A stretch of DNA of 64,000 nucleotides from Microbacterium sp. Clip185 (GTDB lineage Bacteria > Actinomycetota > Actinomycetes > Actinomycetales > Microbacteriaceae). This document shows positions 44,104 to 51,724 of this stretch, one piece after another. Where the stretch lies: assembly GCF_028743715.1 (NCBI RefSeq), contig NZ_CP117996.1:620001-684000 (forward strand). Direction: 5' to 3'. Under the pieces are notes generated by a model. That model had not been told where the DNA came from. It was given only the letters and a program-made list of their open reading frames with translations, and did no database searches. Position 1 is the stretch's first letter. Each line of letters opens with the position of its first letter. The translations under genes were made by a program, and so were the position numbers.

Positions 44104-45383
44104 AACGCCGCCGCGCCGCCGCCCGCGAGCGCGTGGATCTCAGCGCGCTCGTGGCGCCGACTCCCCGTGCCGACCGCTTCACGTCGCAGGATCTCGTCGC
44201 CGAGGCGACCGCCGACATCGGCTCGCGGCCCGCGCGACTCATCATGACCATCGCCGGTACCGTGCTCGGCATCGGCGCCCTCGTCGCGACCCTCGGGTTC
44301 GCCCAGACCGCCGCGGGCCAGATCGCCCGCCAATTCGACCAGGCGGCGGCCACACGGGTCGAGATCACGCCGGCCGAGGCGCGCACGCAGTCCGGCAACT
44401 CCGTCGCCACGGCGCGCCTGCCCTGGGACGGCGCCGAGCGCGTCGAACGGCTCGCGGGAGTGGTGGCCGCGGCGACCCTCGCCGAGGTGACCCTGCCCAC
44501 GGGCGCGGCGATCACCGCCGTGCCCGTCTACGACCCTTCGGCCGCATCCGCAGCTCCCGCGCCGGTCGTCGCCGCATCCGAGGGCCTGCTCGATGCGCTG
44601 GGCGGGAGGGTCGCCGAGGGGCGGATGTTCGACGCCGGGCACGATGCGCGCGGCGACCGCGTGGCCGTGCTCGGAGCCCGCGAGGCCGATCGGCTCGCGA
44701 TCAATCGCGTCGACAGTCAGCCCTCGATCTTCATCGACGGGCTGGCCTACGCCGTCATCGGCATCGTCGACTCGTTCGAGAGGCGCGCCGACCTGCAGGA
44801 CGCGGTCATCATCCCGGTGGGCACCGCGCGCGCCGACTTCTCACTCGGCGCACCCGGCAGCATCCAGGCGCGCGTCGACGTCGGCGCGGGGCCGCAGATC
44901 GGCGAGCAGGCACCGCTCGCGCTGGCGCCCGACGCGCCGGACTCGATCAAGGTCGCCGCTCCCAGCGGACGCAGCGACCTGAGCCAGAACGTGCAGGCCG
45001 ACGTGAACGTCGTCTTCATCGCACTCGGTGTGATCGTGCTGCTGGCGGGAGGGCTCGGCATCGCCAACGTCACCCTGCTGTCGGTGATGGAGCGCACACC
45101 CGAGATCGGCCTGCGTCGGGCGCTCGGCGCGACCCCGCGGCAGATCGCGGGCCAGTTCATCGCGGAATCCGCGATCATCGGGATGCTCGGCGGCATCATG
45201 GGCTCGGCGGTCGCCGTGCTCTCGGTCGTGCTGGTATCGGTGATCGCCGGGTGGAGCCCGGTGATCAACCCGCTCGTCGCCGTGGGAGGTGCCTTCCTCG
45301 GCGCCGTCGTGGGTCTCGCCGCCGGCTGGCTGCCCGCACGGCGCGCCGCGCGCATCGAACCCATCGCGGCCCTGCGGGGATGA
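44100..45383 (+). CDS. MacB/FtsX-type ABC exporter permease
   Basis: A 427-residue permease of the FtsX-type: an N-terminal helix (about residues 47-70), a large exported domain of about 220 residues, and three C-terminal helices with NVTLLSVMERTPEIGLRRALGATPRQI, the ATPase contact loop of MacB proteins. It completes a lipoprotein-MacA-MacB operon. Followed by a 380-bp repeat-filled spacer. Confidence 0.93.
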   Translation: MKRRRAAARERVDLSALVAPTPRADRFTSQDLVAEATADIGSRPARLIMTIAGTVLGIGALVATLGFAQTAAGQIARQFDQAAATRVEITPAEARTQSGNSVATARLPWDGAERVERLAGVVAAATLAEVTLPTGAAITAVPVYDPSAASAAPAPVVAASEGLLDALGGRVAEGRMFDAGHDARGDRVAVLGAREADRLAINRVDSQPSIFIDGLAYAVIGIVDSFERRADLQDAVIIPVGTARADFSLGAPGSIQARVDVGAGPQIGEQAPLALAPDAPDSIKVAAPSGRSDLSQNVQADVNVVFIALGVIVLLAGGLGIANVTLLSVMERTPEIGLRRALGATPRQIAGQFIAESAIIGMLGGIMGSAVAVLSVVLVSVIAGWSPVINPLVAVGGAFLGAVVGLAAGWLPARRAARIEPIAALRG

Positions 45384-45476
45384 GCCGGGCGGCCACGCTG
45401 CGGCGTGCGGTCAGCGCTGCGGCGGCCGTGGTCGCCTGTGCCGTTCCCCGACCGGGGCTGGCGCCGCATCCGCGTG

Positions 45477-45547
45477 CCCGAACTCCTGCAGAACGGGCGA
45501 TTCGGGGGCGGATGCGGCGGCGGACTTCGGTTCTGCAGGAGTTCGGG
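45477..45547. repeat. Extragenic inverted repeat, family A, copy 2
   Basis: Perfect 18-bp arms CCCGAACTCCTGCAGAAC (45477-45494) and its complement (45530-45547), with a 35-bp GC-rich centre. It can form a strong hairpin. Confidence 0.85.
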
Positions 45548-45641
45548 GCTGCGGGCGGCGCGGGAGAAGAGGCGCGGGCGTGGGGTGCGGATGCGGGGTG
45601 CGGGCGCGGGGCGTACCGGGGCGTCCTCGGCATCCGTCGTG

Positions 45642-45711
45642 CCCGAACTCCTGCAGAACGGGCGGTTCGGGGGCGGATGCGGGGGCTGACTGCGGTTTCG
45701 CAGGAGTTGTG
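45642..45711. repeat. Extragenic inverted repeat, family A, copy 3
   Basis: The same left arm CCCGAACTCCTGCAGAAC (45642-45659); the right arm is partly degraded (GTTTCGCAGGAGTT, 45695-45708) and runs into GTGTC, which also borders copy 1 at the left window end. Confidence 0.75.
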
Positions 45712-45765
45712 TCACCGGGCGGGGCGCGAAACCGGGGCGACACACGCGCGGCGTAGCCTCCGGGC

Positions 45766-46341
45766 ATGCCCGCAGACACCTATCTCGCCCAGGTCGGCAG
45801 CCAGCAGATCACGCTGCCGATCATCCCGGTCTCCGACGACCTGTCGATCGCGTTGATGATGGTGATCGATCACGGCGTGCGCTTCGCCGAGACCGCGGGG
45901 CGGGAGCTGGCGGTGCAGTTCGCGGATGCGGGTGTCGAGGTCGTCGTGGCTCCCGCGACGCTCGGGATCCCCGTGGCGATCGAGGTCACCCGCGCGCTCG
46001 GTCTCGACGACTACGTGATCCTGCAGAAGACCCGCAAGGTGCATCTCGGGGATGCGCTGGAGGAACCCGTGCACGCCATCACCAGCACGACGGGTGCGGC
46101 TCTCCTGCTCGACCGGGCGCGCCTGGCGGCGGTCGAAGGCAAGCGGGTGCTGTTCGTCGACGACGTGATCTCCAGCGGCTCCTCGTCGGGTGCCGCGCTG
46201 CGTCTGCTCGAGCGCGCCGGGGCGGAGATCGTCGGCATCGGTGCGCTGCTGGCCGAGGGCGAGGGGTGGCCCGCGGCGCTCGCGCCCTATGCGGACCGTG
46301 TCGCGGTGCTCGGCCGCATCCCGGTGTTCCCGCGCGCGTGA
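45766..46341 (+). CDS. Purine phosphoribosyltransferase-like protein
   Basis: A 191-residue PRT-fold protein with the PRPP motif VLFVDDVISSGSS (128-140) and the flexible-loop region VILQKTRKVHLGDAL, which places it near adenine/xanthine phosphoribosyltransferases. It would convert a free purine to its nucleotide with PRPP. The next gene overlaps its stop by GTGA, coupling it to an amidohydrolase. The exact base is uncertain. Confidence 0.85.
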   Translation: MPADTYLAQVGSQQITLPIIPVSDDLSIALMMVIDHGVRFAETAGRELAVQFADAGVEVVVAPATLGIPVAIEVTRALGLDDYVILQKTRKVHLGDALEEPVHAITSTTGAALLLDRARLAAVEGKRVLFVDDVISSGSSSGAALRLLERAGAEIVGIGALLAEGEGWPAALAPYADRVAVLGRIPVFPRA

Positions 46342-47636
46342 GCGTCGTCGACACGGTCATCGACGACGCGCTCGTCGTCACGATGGATGCCGCCCGGCGA
46401 GTCGTCAGGGGATGGATCGCGATCCGCGACGGCGTCGTCGAGGCCGTGGGCGAGGGGCCGGCGCCCGCGGGCAGCGAGCGGATCGATGCGCGCGGCGGCA
46501 TCGTGCATCCGGGGTTCGTCAGCGCGCACACGCACTCCATGGATGCGGCCGCCGCAGGCGCGTTGGACGTGTCCGCACCGTTCTTCGACTGGCTCTTCGG
46601 TACGTACTACCGCACCGTGCTCGCCCTCACTCCGCCGGATGCGGCGCACGCGGTGCGTGCGCTGGCGACGGATGCTGCTCGCGCCGGCATCACGACGGTG
46701 CTGGACTGCTGGGGCGTCGGCGACGTCGGCACGCGCCGTGCGGACGAGGCGTTCGCCGCGAGTGCGGCGGCCGCAGCGGCGTCCGGCATCCGGTGGATCC
46801 TGGCGCCCATGGTCTCCGACCGCCTGCCGCTCGAATGGACACCCGCGCTCGAGGCCGCGGAGGAGGCGGGCGGCTTCCGGCGCGAGGCGCTCATCGCCCC
46901 CACCGAGACCGCTCTGCGCTTCGCCGCGTCGGCCCTGCGCGAGGCGGCGGGTCGCCTGTCCGTGTTCGCCTGCACGGAGCTTCCGGAGATGGCGTCGGAC
47001 GCGCTCTTGAGCGGACTCGCGGGCCTCGAGGCGCCAGGCTTCACGACCCATCTGTGCGCCTCCGATGCCGGGGCCGTCGGGATCGAAGGCCCCGACGGGA
47101 GCCGCGAGCGGGCGGTCGCCCGTTTGGAGCGGCTGGGACTTCTGAGCCCGCGTCTGGTGGGCGCGCATCTGAGCGCGACCGATGCCGGCGATCGGGAACG
47201 GCTGGCGTCCCACGGATGCGGCGGTGTGCACTGCGCGGCATCCGCCATGTACTCCGGCTCGCCTCGCAGCGCTCTCGGGGAGCTGCGGGAGTCCGGCATC
47301 CGCGTCGGGCTCGGTCTCGACAACCGCAGTCTGAACACGCCCACGGACATGGTCGCCGAGATGCGCCATGCGCTCGCCTTCGACCGTGCTGCCGGCACCG
47401 GGACGCACCGCGTGAGGGCATCCGATCTTCTGGCGCACGCCACGATCGACGCGGCGCGGGTGCTGGGGATGGCGGGGGTCATCGGCTCCCTCGAGCCGGG
47501 TAAGCGCGCCGATCTGGTGGTCCGGGCCGCACCGGACTCTCCGTCGATGCCGCCGGAGGCTCGGATCGTGCTGGCCTCTCGTCCGGAGGACGTGCAGCTG
47601 GTGCTCGTGGACGGGGCGCCCGTCTTCACCCGGTGA
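46338..47636 (+). CDS. Amidohydrolase (adenosine/guanine deaminase-type, TRZ/ATZ group)
   Basis: A 432-residue metal-dependent hydrolase: HPGFVSAHTHSMDA gives the HxH metal ligands, FTTHLCAS and LVGAHLSATD supply later His residues, and GLDNRSLNTPTDM the final Asp. The closing SLEPGKRADLVV is typical of the group. It is coupled to the phosphoribosyltransferase, so a purine or nucleoside deaminase feeding salvage is likely. GTG start inside the previous stop. Confidence 0.87.
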   Translation: MSVVDTVIDDALVVTMDAARRVVRGWIAIRDGVVEAVGEGPAPAGSERIDARGGIVHPGFVSAHTHSMDAAAAGALDVSAPFFDWLFGTYYRTVLALTPPDAAHAVRALATDAARAGITTVLDCWGVGDVGTRRADEAFAASAAAAAASGIRWILAPMVSDRLPLEWTPALEAAEEAGGFRREALIAPTETALRFAASALREAAGRLSVFACTELPEMASDALLSGLAGLEAPGFTTHLCASDAGAVGIEGPDGSRERAVARLERLGLLSPRLVGAHLSATDAGDRERLASHGCGGVHCAASAMYSGSPRSALGELRESGIRVGLGLDNRSLNTPTDMVAEMRHALAFDRAAGTGTHRVRASDLLAHATIDAARVLGMAGVIGSLEPGKRADLVVRAAPDSPSMPPEARIVLASRPEDVQLVLVDGAPVFTR

Positions 47637-47637
47637 T

Positions 47638-47667
47638 CGCGCCCGGACCGCCGAAGGTCCGGGCGCG
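47638..47667. terminator. Bidirectional terminator hairpin
   Basis: CGCGCCCGGACC (47638-47649) and GGTCCGGGCGCG (47656-47667) form a 12-bp stem over a GCCGAA loop between the amidohydrolase (ends 47636) and the convergent PPOX gene (ends 47673). Confidence 0.8.
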
Positions 47668-47672
47668 AGGCG

Positions 47673-48137
47673 TCACAGTTCGACGGTCTCGTTCTCGCCC
47701 TCGACGCGGTGGCCGGTGAGGGCGGCGACGGCGCGGACGATCTTGCCGCCCGGCGCCGTCCAGTACTCCGCGCTGTCGGCGCGGAAACGCAGGAGACCCG
47801 CGGCGGGGTCCTCGGGGCCGCCCTCGAACCAGGCGTCGACAGCGGGGCTCCACAGCTGCTCGAGCTTGCCGTGGTCGTCGACCATCGCCGCGGTCCCCGA
47901 CAACGAGACCCAGGTGTCGTCGCTGCTGAGCGACACGTTGACGCGGGGTTCGCGCGCGACGTTGACCGCAGCCGAGGTCCCTGTGCCGACGATGAACCAC
48001 AGATCGCCGTCGAACTCCGCCTCCTGCACGGTGAGCGGGTGCGCGACGAGCTTGCCGTCGGCTTCGGTGGTGGTGACCATGGCGAACCGGAACTTCTTGA
48101 TCAGACCGGCGAGCTCTTCGTGTGCGTTCTCGGACAT
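47673..48137 (-). CDS. PPOX-type (pyridoxamine oxidase-like) general stress protein
   Basis: A 154-residue flavin split-barrel protein like general stress protein 26: FRFAMVTTTEADGKLVAHPLTVQ, then DGDLWFIVGTGTSAAVNVAREPRVNVSLSSDDTWVSLSGTA. It probably binds FMN or F420 and may act on small molecules in stress. GAGGAGGAACGGAC is a strong ribosome site. Divergent from the PAS kinase gene. Confidence 0.9.
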   Translation of the reverse strand: MSENAHEELAGLIKKFRFAMVTTTEADGKLVAHPLTVQEAEFDGDLWFIVGTGTSAAVNVAREPRVNVSLSSDDTWVSLSGTAAMVDDHGKLEQLWSPAVDAWFEGGPEDPAAGLLRFRADSAEYWTAPGGKIVRAVAALTGHRVEGENETVEL

Positions 48138-48273
48138 GTCCGTTCCTCCTCTGCGGATGCGTGTCGCCATCGTCGCCCGGGCGCGGCGCTCGGTCGAGCG
48201 CCCCCCTCCGGTCACGCGGATGTGCTACACACATGAGCGGATGCGGCGTCGGCGCGTTTGCGGCAGAATCCAG

Positions 48274-49593
48274 ATGACGCGTACCCGACGCGTCGATCCG
48301 ACGAGCGATGAACTGATCGACGTCCCGATGGGAGCCGACATCTCCGAGCCCGATTCCTCCGCCGCGCCGCCGTTCGACCAGGCGCCGGCCGCGGCAGCGC
48401 CCGCATCCGGCGTCGGCCTGCCGGTTCCGGTGGGTGCCGTCCCTGCTGACGCCCCGACGGGCGCGCTCGTGCAGGACTGGACCGCGCAGGTGACCTCGGT
48501 GGCCATCGTCCACCTCGACATCGAGGGGCGGGTGGCGGGGTGGAACCCCGGTGCCGCGAAGCTGAAGGGGTACACCGCCGACGAGATCCTCGGCTCCTCG
48601 TTCACCCGCTTCTACCGCGAGGAGGACCGGCTGCGCGGCCTGCCGCTGCGTCTGCTCGCGATCGCCGCGACGCGAGGTTCGGTGGAGGACAACGGGTGGC
48701 GGGTGCGCGCCGACGGATCGTTGTTCTGGGCGCACGTGATCATCACCGCGCTCCGCGACGGCACCGGCGAGGTCTCGGGCTTCGTGAAGATCGTGTCCGA
48801 TCTCACCGCATCCAAACAGCGCGAGGACGCGGAGCTGGACTTCCTGCGCGCCTTCGCGCACGACTTCCTCTCGCCGATCACCGCGCTGCGCGGTTACGTC
48901 GACCTGATGGCGGAGCCGGGCGGCAACACGACCGCCGCCATCGAGCGGATCTCGGCCGTCACCGACCATCTGGCGACGATGATCCAGGATCTCTCGGCCC
49001 GCCTGGTTCCCACCCGTGCCCGCCAGACGCGCAGCCGAGCAGACGCCTCGGTCACGGTGCGTGAGGCGGCCGAGCTCGTGCTCCCCGGCGACGCCTACGG
49101 GCGCATCCGCTACCGCTCGCCGCACTCGGTCGCGGTGCAGGCGGACCCGGTCGCTCTGCGGCGGGCGATCGCGAATCTCGTCGACAACGCTGCGAAGTAC
49201 AGCGAGGGTCCCATCGACATCTCGGTCGAGGTGGACGGTGCCCAGGCGCGCATCGCGATCTCGGACCGGGGTCGGGGCATTGCTCCGGAGGACCTCGAGC
49301 GCATCTTCGATCCCCTGGAGCGCGGGCGGCTGTCGAATCCGGATGACGGCGGATCCGGAATCGGATTGGCGAGCACGAAGGCGCTCATCGAGCGACAGGG
49401 CGGCGAGGTGCTGCTGTGCAGCACGGTGGGCAAGGGCACCACGGTGACGATCACGCTTCCCGTCGACGACGACAGCCCTCTCGCATCGGACGATGCGCCC
49501 GCCTCTGCTGTGCGCGACATCCGGGCAGCCGGCGAGCGAGGCGGTGCGGGTGGCGGGTCGGTCACGGGCTGCACGACACGACCCGCCGCGTGA
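48274..49593 (+). CDS. Soluble PAS-domain sensor histidine kinase
   Basis: A 439-residue kinase without membrane helices. The PAS domain (residues ~65-180: VAGWNPGAAKLKGYTADEILGSSF) is followed by the H-box FAHDFLSPITALRGYVDLM, N-box NLVDNAAKYSEG, G1 SDRGRGIAPEDLERIFDP and G2 GSGIGLASTKALIERQGG. A Pro/Ala-rich N-terminus precedes PAS. Start uncertain: ATG 48241 has a TACACA box nearby, and neither ATG has a ribosome site. No response regulator adjacent. The GYTADEI...FYREED form is common in cytosolic light/redox-type PAS kinases. Confidence 0.87.
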   Translation: MTRTRRVDPTSDELIDVPMGADISEPDSSAAPPFDQAPAAAAPASGVGLPVPVGAVPADAPTGALVQDWTAQVTSVAIVHLDIEGRVAGWNPGAAKLKGYTADEILGSSFTRFYREEDRLRGLPLRLLAIAATRGSVEDNGWRVRADGSLFWAHVIITALRDGTGEVSGFVKIVSDLTASKQREDAELDFLRAFAHDFLSPITALRGYVDLMAEPGGNTTAAIERISAVTDHLATMIQDLSARLVPTRARQTRSRADASVTVREAAELVLPGDAYGRIRYRSPHSVAVQADPVALRRAIANLVDNAAKYSEGPIDISVEVDGAQARIAISDRGRGIAPEDLERIFDPLERGRLSNPDDGGSGIGLASTKALIERQGGEVLLCSTVGKGTTVTITLPVDDDSPLASDDAPASAVRDIRAAGERGGAGGGSVTGCTTRPAA

Positions 49594-49600
49594 CGATAGC

Positions 49601-49626
49601 TGACGGCAATCGATTGATCGCCGTCA
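49601..49626 (+). terminator. Terminator-like hairpin after the PAS kinase
   Basis: TGACGGC (49601-49607) and GCCGTCA (49620-49626) pair over 12 bases, 8 nt after the kinase stop. Confidence 0.6.
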
Positions 49627-49723
49627 GGCATCTTCATTCCGCCGTAAAGCCCGCGTAACACCGGCTTCGTAGCGTGGCCGTGCGCCCGCGGACTGCGCTT
49701 CGCGGGCGTGAAGGAGAGTCGCC

Positions 49724-50278
49724 ATGACCTGGAACCACCCGTGGGCCGAGATCGTCCCCGGACCCGACGGGACCGCCCGTACCGTCCTGCCCGCAGCTCC
49801 CAAGGATGCGGATGCGGTGCGCGACATGTTCGCGCAGCATCCCACCGGCATCGCGGCGATCTGCGCCGTCACCCCGGAGGGCCCGCAGGCGATGGTGGCG
49901 ACCTCGTTCGCGCTCGGGATCTCGTTCGATCCGCCTCTGGTGCTGTTCTCGGCTCAGCAGTCCTCGCGCACGTGGCCGTTGATCGCCGGCGCTCAGCGCA
50001 TCGGAGTCTCGGTGCTCGGCGAGGAGAACGCGGCGGCGGTGCGCACGCTCGCATCGCGCTCGGGAGACCGGTTCACGGGCCTGGTCACCGCGCAGACCGA
50101 CGGCGGCGCCATCCTCATCGACGGAGCGCGCATGTGGCTCGAGTGCAGGGTGCACAGCGACGAGCCCCTCGGCGATCACCGACTGGTGGTGCTGGAGGTG
50201 CTCGGCGGATCGAGCCACCGCGGCACGGCTCCGCTCGTCTATCACGACGGGGGAGTGGGGAGCCTGGCCGCGTCCTGA
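49724..50278 (+). CDS. Flavin reductase-like FMN-binding protein
   Basis: A 184-residue split-barrel protein of the flavin reductase group (RutF/HpaC type). The segment MFAQHPTGIAAICAVTPEGPQAMVATSFALGISFDPPLVLFSAQQSSRTWP carries the flavin-binding pattern, with GDHRLVVLEV near the end. It reduces flavin with NAD(P)H for a partner monooxygenase, but no such partner is adjacent. GAAGGAGAG lies before the ATG. Confidence 0.9.
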   Translation: MTWNHPWAEIVPGPDGTARTVLPAAPKDADAVRDMFAQHPTGIAAICAVTPEGPQAMVATSFALGISFDPPLVLFSAQQSSRTWPLIAGAQRIGVSVLGEENAAAVRTLASRSGDRFTGLVTAQTDGGAILIDGARMWLECRVHSDEPLGDHRLVVLEVLGGSSHRGTAPLVYHDGGVGSLAAS

Positions 50279-50370
50279 CGCGCGTGGGCCGGTCGTCTCG
50301 CGATGAGGGGGGCGATCGGCATCCCGAGCCCCGCCCGCCCCACCGCGACACGATCGGCTCGACGGTGAAC

Positions 50371-50419
50371 CACTCGGACCGCTGCGACGGCGTCGAAGCG
50401 CACCGCAGCGGTCCGAGTG
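50371..50419. repeat. 16-bp perfect inverted repeat
   Basis: CACTCGGACCGCTGCG (50371-50386) and its complement (50404-50419) are separated by 17 bases. It lies about 95 bp after the flavin reductase stop; possible terminator or mobile extragenic repeat. Confidence 0.7.
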
Positions 50420-50667
50420 CGGCCGCAGATGGTGGCCGGTCCCGACGTCTGCGCTTGTGCGGGAACCGACGATCACCTCACGACACGGAAGGCGTGACGG
50501 GGAGAGAGACCGCCAACCCACCGCAGGGGTCTGTCTCCACCGGCACCCGTGTCGCATTCTCTGCGTCCACGTGCCCTACTCAACTCGCTTTCGCGGTCGA
50601 GATGCGCGCCGCAGACCGTGAATAACACGACGGATGCCGGCGCCGGCATCCGTGCGGCAGGAACGAC

Positions 50668-50699
50668 GAGGGGCCGCATCCGACTGGATGCGGCCCCTC
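50668..50699 (-). terminator. Terminator hairpin for the small membrane protein gene
   Basis: GAGGGGCCGCATCC (50668-50681) and its complement (50686-50699) form a 14-bp stem over a GACT loop, 16 bp past the stop at 50716. Confidence 0.75.
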
Positions 50700-50715
50700 G
50701 CCTCACGACGGTGCG

Positions 50716-50976
50716 TCAGTAGCTGTTCACGCTCACCGCTGCGATCCCGCCGGCGATGGCGAGGATCGTGACGATGAGGCCGAGGGCGAACAGCACGGCC
50801 CCGATGATGATGCCGACGAGGGCCGGGGTGTTCTTGTAGCCGGCCTTCTTCGACTGGTTGAAGGCGATGGCGGAGATGATGAGACCGATGACGTTGAAGA
50901 AGATCGCGACGACCAGGCCGACGACCCCGAGAGTCTTGCCCGGGTAGTCGACGCCGGGAGCGGGCTGCTGAGTCAT
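50716..50976 (-). CDS. Small two-helix membrane protein (DUF4190-like)
   Basis: An 86-residue protein with two hydrophobic helices (TLGVVGLVVAIFFNVIGLII and TPALVGIIIGAVLFALGLIV) joined by a basic loop (NQSKKAGYKN), in the manner of DUF4190 proteins. AGGACTTCTC precedes the ATG. It stands alone, followed by a strong terminator. Function unknown. Confidence 0.8.
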   Translation of the reverse strand: MTQQPAPGVDYPGKTLGVVGLVVAIFFNVIGLIISAIAFNQSKKAGYKNTPALVGIIIGAVLFALGLIVTILAIAGGIAAVSVNSY

Positions 50977-51080
50977 GAGAAGTCCTTTTGCTCGAGACGT
51001 GTTGACCGCACCACTGTGGCAGAAACCTGGGAGTCAGCGCAGAGCTCTTGACGCAAACGGTTGAAAACTCTAATGAAGCG

Positions 51081-51677
51081 TCACGCCCGAACGGCGAAGT
51101 CGAGCAGTCGCACCGTCTCGCCCAGGGCGGGCATCAGCTCCGACGCCATCTGCTCGTACACCTCCCAGTCCCGACGGTACGGGTCGACCACGTCGTCGAG
51201 CGTCGGATCGGCGGGCGACTCGATCTCGCCGCGCACCGAGATGAGGTGGGCGAGCAGAGCGTCGAGCCGCTCGCGCGGGTCGGTGCCCGCAGCATCCGCC
51301 ACGGCACGGGCGTCGTCATCCGACACGTGCGCCGCCAGGCGGGCGAGCTCGCGCACGGTGAAGGTGCGCCGTGTCGCCGCGGGGGCGAGTTCGACCACCG
51401 CGCGTCGGTGCTCACGCGTCATCGCCAGTACGAGCGCAGGCGTGCGCAGGTGGGCTTCGTTCAACCAGCGTGCGCGGTGCGCATCGATCAGATCGCCCGG
51501 GACTCCGTAGGCGCGGGCGAGCGCCGCAGCCTCCGGTGTCATGGGCTCGTCGACGAGCGCCCGCATCCCGGCGCTGGCCGCCGTGATTCCGCTCGTGCCC
51601 AGCTCGTCGCGGAGGATCACCTCGGCGAACGGCGAGCGGCAGATGTTGCCGGTGCACACCGTCAGAACCTCGAGCAT
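51081..51677 (-). CDS. Low-molecular-weight protein tyrosine phosphatase
   Basis: A 198-residue phosphatase with the CX5R loop VCTGNICRS (Cys8, Arg14) and a DPYRRD Asp as general acid near residue 165. It is longer than the ~150-residue norm, with an insert around residues 100-150. It should dephosphorylate tyrosine kinases such as the BY-kinase at 37921, controlling polysaccharide export. Divergent from the CPBP protease gene. Confidence 0.9.
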   Translation of the reverse strand: MLEVLTVCTGNICRSPFAEVILRDELGTSGITAASAGMRALVDEPMTPEAAALARAYGVPGDLIDAHRARWLNEAHLRTPALVLAMTREHRRAVVELAPAATRRTFTVRELARLAAHVSDDDARAVADAAGTDPRERLDALLAHLISVRGEIESPADPTLDDVVDPYRRDWEVYEQMASELMPALGETVRLLDFAVRA

Positions 51678-51711
51678 CGCCGGTGTCTCCTGTCCGCCGG
51701 TCCCCGCCCGG

Positions 51712-51724
51712 TAACCTGGCCCCT
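51712..51724 (+). promoter_or_regulatory. Candidate -10 box for the leaderless CPBP gene
   Basis: TAACCT at 51712-51717 ends 7 nt before GTG 51725, and no ribosome site precedes the GTG. Confidence 0.45.

Larger units (their letters stand above)
45384..45765. other. 382-bp spacer with two family A repeats
   Basis: No complete gene is evident. The region is almost wholly taken by two direct copies of the family A inverted repeat, 165 bp apart, plus GC-rich filler (GGGGCGGATGC type). The phosphoribosyltransferase start at 45766 has no strong ribosome site, so its promoter probably lies at the end of this spacer. Confidence 0.6.
50279..50715. other. 437-bp spacer with an inverted repeat
   Basis: No coding frame is convincing; open frames here are Arg/Cys-rich shadows. 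It contains a 16-bp inverted repeat (50371-50419), a CGGATGCCGGCGCCGGCATCCG-like palindrome near 50634-50651 and the terminator for the next gene (50668-50699). Confidence 0.5.
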
